Origin: Clostridiales bacterium oral taxon 876 str. F0540
GTDB lineage: Bacteria > Bacillota > Clostridia > Clostridiales > Clostridiaceae
DNA length: 64,000 bases
NCBI GenBank assembly: GCA_000466585.1
Contig: KE993464.1
Coordinates: 343,985-407,984, forward strand
Direction: 5' to 3'
Shown here: positions 35,993-44,341 of the stretch, piece after piece
How positions within the stretch are numbered: the first letter of the stretch is position 1
Layout: each line of letters opens with the position of its first letter
The notes under the pieces: generated by a model
What the model saw: the letters and a program-made list of their open reading frames with translations, nothing else
Told to the model about the DNA's origin: nothing
Database searches by the model: none
Made by a program: the position numbers and the translations under genes

Positions 35993-36375
35993 TAAAATGC
36001 CCCCTTTCAATAATAACCTTTACATATAAACTTTACCAGTAATTACATATTAAATCAACATTAAAGCATAAGACATAGTAAAAAAGAATTATTAAACACG
36101 GATAAAAGCTCTTTATGAAAGATATTTTATATGTTTTTGTTAAATATGTATTTCCTACGCTAAATGATAAATATATCTAGCAAATAAATTTATCGATATT
36201 GTTATAAAAATTTAAAATTTTGCTATATAATATTGATAAAACGATTTTATATAGACTTCAAAGTAAATATGCTATTTGATCTTCTCAAAGGCTACTATAA
36301 GTATCAGAATCTTTTCTTGCTCAAATAGTGATTTATAAATTGAAACTATGTACATAAGATTATAAGGAGAGAAAT
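35993..36375 (+). other. Intergenic region between tldD and metallophosphatase
   Basis: A 383-bp divergent promoter region. The first 250 bp are A/T-rich with no gene. TGCTATATAAT near 36220 looks like an extended -10 element on the plus strand, without a good -35. The 3' end is occupied by the hairpin element at 36262-36352, then the ribosome binding site AAGGAGAG of the next gene. Confidence 0.5.
36262..36352 (+). ncRNA. Hairpin leader element with ATTGAAAC tail, copy 2
   Basis: AAAT-A-TGCTATTTGA (36265-36279) pairs with TCAAATAGTG-ATTT (36321-36334), using two G-U pairs where copy 1 has Watson-Crick pairs. The 41-nt loop contains TTCTCAAA and AATCTTT, as in copy 1, and ATAAATTGAAACTATG follows. 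It lies in the leader of the metallophosphatase gene, 24 bp before its start. Confidence 0.6.
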
Positions 36376-37539
36376 ATGAAGACAGTAGGTTTTGTACTAA
36401 TGATTATTGTTACAATATTGGCATTTGGAGGGGTAAATTATTATATTGGACTTAGAGGCTGGCAGGGAGTAGGGAGCTTGGTTCCGTTTATAAACGTAAA
36501 AATTTATTGGGTTATATTTTCTTTGATTGCAGTTTCTTTTATTTTAGCTCGCATAGGAGATAAATTTTTACCTAGTAGTATAGAGGGATATCTAAATTTG
36601 ATTGGTGCATATTGGATGGCTGCAATGCTATATTTTATAATGATTTTACCATTAGTTGATATAGGAAGATTTATTGGAGGAAAAGCAAGCTTTATTCCTC
36701 AAGGAATTCGTGAAAATACATTTATAAAGACATATGCGGGACTTTTTGTGTTTTTAATAGTTATTGTGATATTGGCTTATGGTACATATAATGCGAAAAA
36801 TATTAGGGTTAGCAGGTACGATATAAATATAGATAAAAAAGCAGGTAATTTAAAAGAACTTAAAATAGCTATGTTTTCTGATGCTCACCTTGGCAATATA
36901 GTAGATAATGCAAGACTAGCCAAAATGGTAGACAAGGTTAATGAACTTAATCCTGATATAATTTTGATGGCCGGAGATATTGTAGATGAAAAACTTTCAC
37001 CTTTTGTAAATCAGAATATGGGTGAAAATTTTAAAAGATTAAAGTCAAAATACGGAGTGTATTTTGTGACAGGCAATCATGAATATTACGGAGGAGAGGT
37101 TGAGGGGATTATTAAAAATTTAGAAGCAGCAGGAGTAAAAGTAATTTCTGATGAGTATATAAAAATTGATGATAGCTTTTATGTTGTGGGAAGACAGGAC
37201 ATAGCTGTTGAAAGCTATTATAAAAAGAAAAGGAAAACTTTGGATGAGATACTAAATGGAGCAGATAAAAACCTGCCGATTATTTTAATGGATCATAATC
37301 CTAAAAACTTAGAAGAACCTGAAAAAGCAGGAGTAGACCTTCAGGTTTCAGGGCATACACACAGAGGACAAATGTTTCCGAGTGAATATATTACCAGAAG
37401 ACTTTATGAAATAGATTATGGATATCTAAAAAAAGATAATTTCAATATAGTTGTAACTTCTGGAATAGGTACCTGGGGACCGCCTATAAGAGTTGGAAAC
37501 AGCTCGGAATTGGATATGATAATGTTGCATTTTCAATAA
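36376..37539 (+). CDS. Membrane-anchored metallophosphatase (YkuE-like)
   Basis: A 387-residue protein with about four N-terminal membrane helices (1-145) and a C-terminal calcineurin-like phosphoesterase domain. The metal-site motifs appear in order: FSDAHLG, AGDIVDE, GNHEYY, DHNP and SGHTHRG. Relatives of the YkuE/YaeI type act on lipid headgroup substrates at the membrane, though this protein's substrate is unknown. ATG follows AAGGAGAG. Its leader carries a conserved hairpin also found before the small gene at 32924, so both may answer the same signal. Confidence 0.88.
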   Translation: MKTVGFVLMIIVTILAFGGVNYYIGLRGWQGVGSLVPFINVKIYWVIFSLIAVSFILARIGDKFLPSSIEGYLNLIGAYWMAAMLYFIMILPLVDIGRFIGGKASFIPQGIRENTFIKTYAGLFVFLIVIVILAYGTYNAKNIRVSRYDINIDKKAGNLKELKIAMFSDAHLGNIVDNARLAKMVDKVNELNPDIILMAGDIVDEKLSPFVNQNMGENFKRLKSKYGVYFVTGNHEYYGGEVEGIIKNLEAAGVKVISDEYIKIDDSFYVVGRQDIAVESYYKKKRKTLDEILNGADKNLPIILMDHNPKNLEEPEKAGVDLQVSGHTHRGQMFPSEYITRRLYEIDYGYLKKDNFNIVVTSGIGTWGPPIRVGNSSELDMIMLHFQ

Positions 37540-37611
37540 TAAAAATAAAATATTTATCTTTATCCAAATATTTGGTACAATTAAATATGCATCGATTTAT
37601 TTTGACATTTG

Positions 37612-37696
37612 AGAGTTAAAAGCCTAAATGACCTTTAGCGGGTAACTTGTGAACGAAAGAATTTTTTAAGTTATCCAGTGCTTAAATTGAAACGAG
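37612..37696 (+). ncRNA. Diverged copy of the two-hairpin leader
   Basis: The order matches the HAD leader: an imperfect hairpin with a TAAAT loop (37612-37639), then CGGGTAACTT (37639-37648) pairing with AAGTTATCC (37668-37676), then tail AGTGCTTAAATTGAAACGAG (37677-37696). The loop of hairpin 2 contains GTGAACGA; the HAD copies have GGGAACGA and ATGAACGG. It lies about 40 bp upstream of the pseudo-receiver gene. TTGACA at 37602-37607 could be the -35 of its promoter. Confidence 0.55.
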
Positions 37697-37736
37697 CAGG
37701 TCATAGATACAATGTTCTCGCGGAAGGAGAAAATAT

Positions 37737-38186
37737 ATGAGCAAAGTACTCCTTATAAATGACTGTAAATTTGAAAGTATGGTAATGAGGGATATTCTCG
37801 ATGAAATGGGCTATGATGTTGAAATAGCAAATGAATTTGAGGCTGTTGAGAAGACTAAATACTCATATCCTGATATAGTTATTGCAAACCTGATTATGAA
37901 GAGCGTATTAGGAGATGAATTACTACAAAAAATTAAAAACAATAACAGGAAGATAAGGTGCATACTTTCCTCAAATAATCCTATACAGCTTAATGACTTT
38001 AAGGATAAAAATGTTGATGCAGTTATTCACACTCCTATAAATAGGGATGAATTAAGTGCTGCATTAAAAAATAATATAGAGTCTGCTGAGCTGCAAGAAA
38101 TAAAATTTAAATTTTGTCCATACTGTGGAGGAAAACTAAGCGGAGATTTTAAATTTTGCCCGGATTGCGGACACAAGTTGATATAA
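37737..38186 (+). CDS. Degenerate receiver domain fused to a zinc ribbon
   Basis: A 149-residue protein. Residues 1-118 follow the receiver fold (VLLINDCKFESMVMRDILDEMGYDVE at the start, split by a weak acidic pair N8-D9). The phosphoacceptor position is asparagine (VIANLIM, N51) and the conserved lysine is replaced in VIHTPIN, so it cannot be phosphorylated in the usual way. The C-terminal 27 residues are a zinc ribbon with CPYCGG and CPDCGH. It has no DNA-binding or output domain beyond this ribbon. ATG follows AAGGAGA. Likely an adaptor or allosteric switch; partner unknown. Confidence 0.78.
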   Translation: MSKVLLINDCKFESMVMRDILDEMGYDVEIANEFEAVEKTKYSYPDIVIANLIMKSVLGDELLQKIKNNNRKIRCILSSNNPIQLNDFKDKNVDAVIHTPINRDELSAALKNNIESAELQEIKFKFCPYCGGKLSGDFKFCPDCGHKLI

Positions 38187-38192
38187 GTTATG

Positions 38193-38237
38193 AAGGCTGA
38201 CATATAGATTAAAAGTAAATCTATATGTCAGCCTTTC
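38193..38237. terminator. Bidirectional terminator between pseudo-receiver and ABC-F genes
   Basis: AAGGCTGACATATAGATT pairs with AATCTATATGTCAGCCTT around a short A-rich loop, next to the ABC-F stop codon. Confidence 0.92.
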
Positions 38238-40151
38238 TTATACAAGTTCTTCCCATTCACTATAAAACTTTTCTAAGGCCCCTTCTGCAGCTGCTATCTC
38301 CTTGTTTACTTCTTCGCTTTTTTGAGGATTAGAGTATACCTCTTCAAGGCAAAGTTCATTTTGAAGCTCTAAAAGCTTTTTCTCAAAATTGCTTATGGAG
38401 GTTTCTACAATTTTTAATCTTTGCTGCTTTTCTTTTTCCTGCTTTTCAAGTTCTCTCTTTTTCTTTCGTTCTTCTTGAATCTGAGTTTTGGTTTTACCTT
38501 GATTAGCTGCTTCCTCTTCATATCTTTGAGGATTTTTTTTCTTTTCCACATAATAGCTGTAGTTTCCAAGGTATTCTTTTATACCATCTTCATTGAGTTC
38601 ATAAATTTTACCTATAACTTTATTTAGAAAATATCTGTCGTGTGAGATTACAAGCACTGTTCCGTCATAACTTAAAAGCGCATCCTCTAAGGCCTCACGC
38701 GATACTATATCAAGGTGATTTGTAGGTTCATCAAGCAGAAGAAAATTAGATTTTGAAAGCATAAGCTTTAAAAGGTTGATTCTGCATTTTTCCCCGCCGC
38801 TTAGTGTGGATATGTGCTTAAATACATCGTCACCTGTGAATAAAAAAGCTGCCAGAGCAGTCCTGACTTGTGTAGTAGTCATCTTAGGAAAGTCATCCCA
38901 AACCTCATCTATAACTGTTTTTTCAGGGTTCAAGTTTGATTGTTCCTGATCATAATATCCGATGAATACATTTTTCCCCAACACACTTATACCGGTATCT
39001 TGCATAACTTTATCCATTATTATTTTAAATAAAGTAGTTTTTCCTCTTCCATTTTCACCTATTAAAGCAGTTTTTTCGCTTCGTTTTATATCTATGTTAA
39101 GACTATGGAATAATCTTTTATCTCCATAGCTTTTGCTTAAGTTTTCAACATGAAGAACATCGTTTCCAGACTTAATTTGAGTATCAAAAATTATTTTTGA
39201 AGCTCTGGCGTCCATATCAGGCGCTTCAATTCTTTCTATCTTCTCAAGAGCTTTTTCTCTGCTTTCAGCAGCCTTTATGCTTTTTTCCCTGTTAAAGGAT
39301 CTATACCTTTCAATAATTTCTTCCTGACGTTTTATTTCAGCCTGCTGAAGGTTATAAGCTTTTAGCTGTACTTCGTAATTTTTTTCCTTTAATTCAACAA
39401 AAGCTGTATAGTTTCCTGGATAGCTGTTTACATGACCATTTATCATCTCAATAGTTTTATTAGTTATTGAGTCTAAGAAAAATCTATCGTGAGAAATTAT
39501 AACTATTGTGCCTTTATAGGCCTTTAAATAATCTTCAAGCCATTCAATAGCATCTAGATCCAAGTGATTTGTTGGCTCATCTAAAAGCAGTATTTCAGGA
39601 TTTGTTAAAAGAAGCTTGCATAAAGCTACTCTGGTTTTTTGCCCGCCGCTTAATATATTAATACTCTTATCAAAATCAGCCTCGCCAAAACCAAGTCCTT
39701 TTAGTATTCTGCTGATTTCAGCCTTATAGGTATATCCGCCTCTATGGTCATAAAGCTCAGTCAAAGTGGTATACTCATTTATTATTTTTTCATGATACTC
39801 CTGTTTTGAGACATCATAAGGCTCATTTAACTTTATCTCTAAGTCACTGATTTTAGCTTCCATATCCAAAAGATTTTTAAAAACAGTTAAAAGTTCTTCG
39901 TATATGGTACTGCTGCTTTCAAGTGAAAGATGTTGAGAAAGGTAGCCAACTCTTCTATTTTTATCAATAAAAAGTTCTCCGCTATCTTGCTCAAGCTGAC
40001 CGGTTAAAATTCTAAAAAGAGTAGTCTTTCCGGCCCCATTAGCTCCAATAAGACCTACTTTTTCACCTTCATTTATATTAAATGTGACTTTATCTAAAAT
40101 AACATCAATTCCATAACTTTTATGAATATCCTTGCAACTTAAAACTATCAA
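38238..40151 (-). CDS. ABC-F family ATPase (YdiF/Uup type)
   Basis: A 637-residue soluble protein with two ABC domains and no membrane segment. Walker A motifs are GANGAGKTT and GENGRGKTT; signatures are LSGGQKTR and LSGGEKCR; both Walker B regions end in DEPTNHLD. The inter-domain linker is the P-site tRNA interaction region, and a charged coiled coil occupies about 545-637. ABC-F proteins bind the ribosomal E site and relieve stalls or protect from antibiotics. The C-terminal coiled coil favours a housekeeping YdiF/Uup type rather than a dedicated resistance factor. Starts with TTG behind GGAAGGTG. Confidence 0.9.
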   Translation of the reverse strand: MIVLSCKDIHKSYGIDVILDKVTFNINEGEKVGLIGANGAGKTTLFRILTGQLEQDSGELFIDKNRRVGYLSQHLSLESSSTIYEELLTVFKNLLDMEAKISDLEIKLNEPYDVSKQEYHEKIINEYTTLTELYDHRGGYTYKAEISRILKGLGFGEADFDKSINILSGGQKTRVALCKLLLTNPEILLLDEPTNHLDLDAIEWLEDYLKAYKGTIVIISHDRFFLDSITNKTIEMINGHVNSYPGNYTAFVELKEKNYEVQLKAYNLQQAEIKRQEEIIERYRSFNREKSIKAAESREKALEKIERIEAPDMDARASKIIFDTQIKSGNDVLHVENLSKSYGDKRLFHSLNIDIKRSEKTALIGENGRGKTTLFKIIMDKVMQDTGISVLGKNVFIGYYDQEQSNLNPEKTVIDEVWDDFPKMTTTQVRTALAAFLFTGDDVFKHISTLSGGEKCRINLLKLMLSKSNFLLLDEPTNHLDIVSREALEDALLSYDGTVLVISHDRYFLNKVIGKIYELNEDGIKEYLGNYSYYVEKKKNPQRYEEEAANQGKTKTQIQEERKKKRELEKQEKEKQQRLKIVETSISNFEKKLLELQNELCLEEVYSNPQKSEEVNKEIAAAEGALEKFYSEWEELV

Positions 40152-40239
40152 TTTTTTTCACCTTCCTGAAGTATATTTTACTATGGAAAGCAAAATTTTG
40201 ATAGCCCTCAAATAAATTGATAATATTAAATTGTAAATA

Positions 40240-40271
40240 AAAAAGCATGGGGCTAAGCCTCATGCTTTTTG
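40240..40271 (-). terminator. Terminator of the antiporter gene
   Basis: AAAAGCATGGGGCT pairs with AGCCTCATGCTTTTT; on the minus strand it is followed by TTTTTTATTT. The stem includes the last codons of the antiporter gene. Confidence 0.88.
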
Positions 40272-41437
40272 TAATACTTTCTTGTAAAAGCTAGTTTCAG
40301 GAAAATTGGGGTTATTAAAGTTGTTCCAATAACTACTACCAGGGTAGGTATGAATAATTCCGGCGTTATAATTCCTGCGTCTAAACCAAGATTTGTGGTT
40401 ATAAGTGCTACTTCGCCTCTGGAAATCATTCCTGCTCCTATCTGAATAGATTCTTCAGTAGTTAAACCGCATAATTTAGCTACCCCTCCACACCCCACTA
40501 CCTTTCCAAGAATAGCAGTAGCTAAGAGAAGGAGAGTCAATAGAAGTATAGAACTATTCATAGATTTAACATTTGCCGCAATACCAACACTGGCAAAGAA
40601 AACAGGAGTTAAAAAATTAGAAGAAATAGTATGAATTTTTTTCTCTATGTAATCTTTATGAGTAACCGAAGATAAAACAAGACCTGCTACATAGGCTCCG
40701 GTTATAGCTGCAATTCCAAGTTCCTCAGCAAAGAAACCGCATACTAATGCAAAAGCAATAGCTAGAATTACAATTAAATCATTGCGCCCATTTTTTTCAT
40801 TAAACTTGCTAATGAATTTTGGAAGAAGCCAGATTAATATTAAAGAGCCGGCTATGAAGATTAATACTTTCAAAGATACATTGATTAAAGTAGCCTCCAC
40901 ACCTGCTGAGGCAGAGTTTTTAGCAGAGCTTGCAAGACTTAGTACAAAGGAAACTACTAATAGCCCGATAACATCATCAATAACGGCAGCACCTAAGATA
41001 TTCATACCGGCTCTTGTGTTTAATTTTCCAAGCTCATTTAGGGTTTCTACAGAAATACTTACGCTGGTAGCAGTAAGTATAACCCCTATAAATAAATTTT
41101 CATAGAAATTGTTAAAGAATGCATAAGCAGATAACATCCCAAAGACAAGCGGGAGAATAACTCCTCCTATAGCTATAAGAAGAGAAGTTTTTCCGGCCTT
41201 TTTAAACTCTTTCAAATCTGTTTCTATACCGGCTAAAAACATTAGCATAACAACTCCCAAATTAGAAAGGAGTTTTATATATTCATTTTCATGAACAAGG
41301 CCCAGAACAGAGGGACCGATAATGACACCGGCTAAAAGCGCTCCCAAAACCTGAGGCATTTTTATTTTTGAACTTAACATTCCTCCAAATTTCGTTGCAA
41401 CAAGTATTATAGCAATGCTTAAAAAAATAGTATGCAT
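40253..41437 (-). CDS. Cation:proton antiporter (CPA2, NapA/KefB type)
   Basis: A 394-residue membrane protein with about twelve helices exchanging Na+ or K+ for protons. The paired acidic residues of the CPA fold appear in AAVIDDVIGLLVV; two adjacent aspartates predict electrogenic exchange. The opening LGALLAGVIIGPSVLG and the GMISRGEVALI segment are family signatures. There is no C-terminal nucleotide-binding TrkA domain, unlike KefB/C. ATG follows GAAGGGGATG. Single gene with its own terminator. Confidence 0.9.
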   Translation of the reverse strand: MHTIFLSIAIILVATKFGGMLSSKIKMPQVLGALLAGVIIGPSVLGLVHENEYIKLLSNLGVVMLMFLAGIETDLKEFKKAGKTSLLIAIGGVILPLVFGMLSAYAFFNNFYENLFIGVILTATSVSISVETLNELGKLNTRAGMNILGAAVIDDVIGLLVVSFVLSLASSAKNSASAGVEATLINVSLKVLIFIAGSLILIWLLPKFISKFNEKNGRNDLIVILAIAFALVCGFFAEELGIAAITGAYVAGLVLSSVTHKDYIEKKIHTISSNFLTPVFFASVGIAANVKSMNSSILLLTLLLLATAILGKVVGCGGVAKLCGLTTEESIQIGAGMISRGEVALITTNLGLDAGIITPELFIPTLVVVIGTTLITPIFLKLAFTRKYYKKHEA

Positions 41438-41525
41438 TAAGTCATCCCCTTCAAATAAAAATATATAATAAACATTTTAACACTTTTTGTTTTATTATGG
41501 AAATAGTTTCTTTATGTGAATAAAT

Positions 41526-41543
41526 ATGTTAAAATATTGACAG
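41526..41543 (+). promoter_or_regulatory. Rex-like operator overlapping the rex promoter
   Basis: ATGTTAAAATATTGACAG matches the Rex consensus TTGTTAA-N4-TTAACAA in 10 of the 14 defined positions (TGTTAA-N4-TTGACA core). TTGACA (41537-41542) can also be the -35 element, so Rex would repress its own gene. Inferred. Confidence 0.45.
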
Positions 41544-41628
41544 TGTTCACAATTTAGGTAATACTATTAATTAGAATATTATAATTTTTTATATAGATGT
41601 TATACATTTAAAGTGAGCGAGGTGTACT

Positions 41629-42267
41629 ATGGAAAAGAAAAAAAACAATATATCAATGGCCGTTATAAAAAGACTTCCTAAATATCATAGATATTTGGGT
41701 GAGCTTTTAAAAAATGACGTGGATAGAATTTCATCAAAGGAATTAAGTGAAAAAATTGGGTTTACTGCATCTCAAATAAGACAGGACTTGAATTGCTTTG
41801 GCGATTTTGGCCAGCAGGGATATGGCTATAATGTTAAGGATTTATACAATGAAATCAGCGGAATCCTTGGATTAAGCAAAGATTATAAAACTGTTATTAT
41901 AGGTGCGGGAAACATAGGGCAGGCGATTGCTAATTATACTCGTTTTGAAAGATTAGGATTTACATTGGACGGAATTTTTGATGCTAATCCAAAAGTTATT
42001 GGTCTTAGAATAAGAGATGTAGAAATTCAAGATATAGATAATCTTAACGGTTTTCTAAACGAAAATAAAATTGATATAGGAATTATATGCGTACCTAAAA
42101 ACAGTGCGCAAAAGGTATGCAATGCTTTAGTAGAAAACGGAGTAAAGGGAATTTGGAACTTTGCACCAACAGATTTAATTGTTCCGGATGATGTAGTTGT
42201 AGAGAATGTTCATTTAAGTGAAAGTCTTCTGACACTTACATATTTGCTAAAAGATAGAGAACAATAA
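41629..42267 (+). CDS. rex: Redox-sensing transcriptional repressor Rex
   Basis: A 212-residue repressor that senses the NADH/NAD+ ratio. The N-terminal winged helix (about 10-80) has FTASQIRQDLNCFGDFG with the conserved recognition segment. The Rossmann domain has VIIGAGNIGQAIANY for NADH binding, and a C-terminal swapped helix completes the dimer. NADH releases Rex from DNA. A near-consensus Rex site lies just before the adjacent crt operon and Rex-like sites precede rex and the alcohol dehydrogenase gene, so this regulator probably ties butyrate and alcohol formation to redox state. Confidence 0.96.
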   Translation: MEKKKNNISMAVIKRLPKYHRYLGELLKNDVDRISSKELSEKIGFTASQIRQDLNCFGDFGQQGYGYNVKDLYNEISGILGLSKDYKTVIIGAGNIGQAIANYTRFERLGFTLDGIFDANPKVIGLRIRDVEIQDIDNLNGFLNENKIDIGIICVPKNSAQKVCNALVENGVKGIWNFAPTDLIVPDDVVVENVHLSESLLTLTYLLKDREQ

Positions 42268-42297
42268 AAATATTTTGAAAATTAGTTTGGGCATTTA

Positions 42298-42326
42298 TTG
42301 AAAAATAGAAAATACAGGTATATAAT
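42298..42326 (+). promoter_or_regulatory. Promoter of the crt operon
   Basis: TTGAAA (42298-42303) and a perfect TATAAT (42321-42326) are spaced by 17 bp. Transcription would start near 42333. Confidence 0.65.
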
Positions 42327-42327
42327 T

Positions 42328-42358
42328 AAATTGAAGCTAAGCTTCAATTTATTTTTTT
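42328..42358 (+). terminator. Terminator of rex
   Basis: AAATTGAAGC pairs with GCTTCAATTT across TAA and is followed by ATTTTTTT. It overlaps the likely start site of the crt operon, so it acts on rex transcripts. Confidence 0.75.
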
Positions 42359-42364
42359 GAAGAA

Positions 42365-42382
42365 TTGTTAATAATTTAACAT
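42365..42382 (+). promoter_or_regulatory. Rex operator before crt
   Basis: TTGTTAATAATTTAACAT matches TTGTTAA-N4-TTAACAA in 13 of 14 defined positions. It lies about 30 bp downstream of the predicted start site, so Rex would block elongation or compete at a closer promoter. Confidence 0.8.
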
Positions 42383-42409
42383 CCTAGTAATTTTGAATGG
42401 GGGATAGTC

Positions 42410-43186
42410 ATGGGTAACATAATCTTTGAAAGAGAGGACAATCTGGCTATTGTAACAATCAATAGACCTAAGGCATTAAATGCTTTAAACTCCGAAACTT
42501 TAATGGAGCTTGGAGAAGTATTTAATGAGATTGAAAAGGACAGCAGTATTTATGCGGTTATTTTAACTGGAGCAGGGGAAAAAGCTTTTGTTGCTGGAGC
42601 TGATATCAGCGAGATGAAAGATATGAATGTCATTGAGGCAAGACAATTTGGAAGACTAGGCAATAGTATTTTTAGAAAGATAGAGCTTTTAGAAAAACCT
42701 GTTATTGCTGCTTTAAATGGTTTTACCTTAGGAGGAGGCTGTGAGCTGGCTTTAAGCTGCGATATCAGAATTGCCTGCAGCAAGGCCAAATTTGGACAGC
42801 CAGAAGTTGGGCTTGGAATTACTCCTGGCTTTGGGGGAACTCAAAGACTTGCAAGACTTATCGGACTAGGAGCAGCAAAGGAACTTATTTTTACTGGAAA
42901 AATGATAGATTCAAATGAAGCATATAGATTAGGACTTGTAAATAAGGTGGTTGAATGCGATAAGCTTATGGAAGAGGCGAAGGCAATGGCAAAAGCAATA
43001 GCATCAAATGCACCTGTTGCTGTAAAGCTTTGCAAGGCAGCAATAAATAGAGGAATGCAAATGGATGTAGATACAGCTGTTATGTACGAAGCAGAACTTT
43101 TTGGAGAGTGTTTTGCAACAGAAGACCAAAAAGAAGGAATGGAAGCATTTATTCAAAAGAGATCTAAAAGTTTTAAAAACAGGTAA
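42410..43186 (+). CDS. crt: 3-hydroxybutyryl-CoA dehydratase (crotonase)
   Basis: A 258-residue enoyl-CoA hydratase that dehydrates 3-hydroxybutyryl-CoA to crotonyl-CoA in butyrate formation. The oxyanion-hole segment FVAGADISEM and catalytic glutamates in GGGCELALSCDI and QPEVGLGITPGFGGTQRL identify the family. First gene of the crt-bcd-etfB-etfA-hbd cluster, in the order classical for solventogenic clostridia. It is controlled by the Rex site 28 bp upstream. ATG follows GGGGGAT. No thiolase gene accompanies the cluster here. Confidence 0.95.
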   Translation: MGNIIFEREDNLAIVTINRPKALNALNSETLMELGEVFNEIEKDSSIYAVILTGAGEKAFVAGADISEMKDMNVIEARQFGRLGNSIFRKIELLEKPVIAALNGFTLGGGCELALSCDIRIACSKAKFGQPEVGLGITPGFGGTQRLARLIGLGAAKELIFTGKMIDSNEAYRLGLVNKVVECDKLMEEAKAMAKAIASNAPVAVKLCKAAINRGMQMDVDTAVMYEAELFGECFATEDQKEGMEAFIQKRSKSFKNR

Positions 43187-43201
43187 TTGGGGGGAGATCA
43201 A

Positions 43202-44341
43202 ATGGATTTTACATTTACTAGAGAACAAGAATTCATAAGACAAATGGTTAGAGAATTCGCAGAAAATGAAGTTAAGCCATTAGCTGCAGAAATAGATGAA
43301 ACTGAAAGGTTCCCTATGGAAACTGTGGAAAAAATGGCCAAGTATAATATGATGGGTATACCGTTCCCTGTACAGTATGGAGGAGCAGGAGGAGATAATC
43401 TTTCCTATATCATGGCTGTAGAAGAACTATCAAAGGTATGCGCAACTACCGGAGTAATTCTTTCAGCACATACTTCACTTTGTGCAGGACTTTTACACCA
43501 GTTTGGAAATGCAGCACAAAAAGAAAAGTATCTTATACCTCTGGCAAAGGGTGAAAAGCTTGGAGCTTTTGGATTAACTGAGCCAAATGCCGGTACTGAT
43601 GCTGCAGGACAAACTACTACAGCAAGGCTTGAAGGAGATCATTATATACTTAATGGGTCTAAGATATTTATAACAAACGGCGGAGTTGCTGATACATTTG
43701 TAGTATTTGCAATGACTGATAAAAGCAAAGGGACAAGAGGAATATCCGGTTTTATTATAGAAAAAGGATACCCTGGTTTTTCAATCGGTAAAAAAGAAAA
43801 CAAGCTTGGAATTCGCGCTTCTTCAACTACAGAACTTATATTTGAAGATTGTATAGTTCCTAAGGAAAACCTTATAGGACAAGATGGAAAGGGCTTTGGA
43901 ATTGCCATGAAAACTCTGGATGGAGGAAGAATAGGAATAGCAGCCCAGGCACTAGGAATAGCAGAAGGAGCTTATGAGGAAGCAATCAAATATTTGAAAG
44001 AAAGAAAACAGTTTGGAAAGAACATAGGGGCCTTCCAAGGACTTCAATGGATTGTAGCAGAAATGGATGTAAAGATAGAAGCGGCAAAACATCTTGTTTA
44101 TAAAGCTGCTTGGAATAAAGATAAAGGTCTTCCTTACTCTGTTGAAGCTGCCAGAGCTAAGCTTTATGCTTCTGAAGTAGCAATGGATGTTACTACAAAG
44201 GTCGTTCAGCTTTTTGGAGGATATGGTTATACAAAGGATTACCCGGTTGAGAGAATGATGAGAGATGCGAAGATAACTGAAATATATGAAGGAACCTCAC
44301 AGGTTCAAAAAATGGTTATAGCAGGAAACGCGCTTAAATAA
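43202..44341 (+). CDS. bcd: Butyryl-CoA dehydrogenase
   Basis: A 379-residue acyl-CoA dehydrogenase reducing crotonyl-CoA to butyryl-CoA. With EtfAB it forms an electron-bifurcating complex in clostridia, also reducing ferredoxin with NADH. FAD-binding AFGLTEPNAGTDA and the catalytic base in EIYEGTSQVQ are present, matching short-chain enzymes in length. ATG at 43202 is preceded by a GGGGGGAG run, 15 bp after crt. A small repeat element separates it from etfB. Confidence 0.95.
   Translation: MDFTFTREQEFIRQMVREFAENEVKPLAAEIDETERFPMETVEKMAKYNMMGIPFPVQYGGAGGDNLSYIMAVEELSKVCATTGVILSAHTSLCAGLLHQFGNAAQKEKYLIPLAKGEKLGAFGLTEPNAGTDAAGQTTTARLEGDHYILNGSKIFITNGGVADTFVVFAMTDKSKGTRGISGFIIEKGYPGFSIGKKENKLGIRASSTTELIFEDCIVPKENLIGQDGKGFGIAMKTLDGGRIGIAAQALGIAEGAYEEAIKYLKERKQFGKNIGAFQGLQWIVAEMDVKIEAAKHLVYKAAWNKDKGLPYSVEAARAKLYASEVAMDVTTKVVQLFGGYGYTKDYPVERMMRDAKITEIYEGTSQVQKMVIAGNALK

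Noticed and set aside
36331..36346. ATTGAAAC ending resembling the 3' end of many CRISPR repeats
   Set aside because: The units occur singly in gene leaders, are not separated by spacers of even length, and no cas genes are present in the window.
37602..37630. TTGACA-N17-TAAATG as a promoter inside each two-hairpin unit
   Set aside because: The same spacing appears in HAD copy B (TTGACT) and weakly in copy A, but TAAATG is a poor -10 and the TAAAT is better explained as the loop of hairpin 1.
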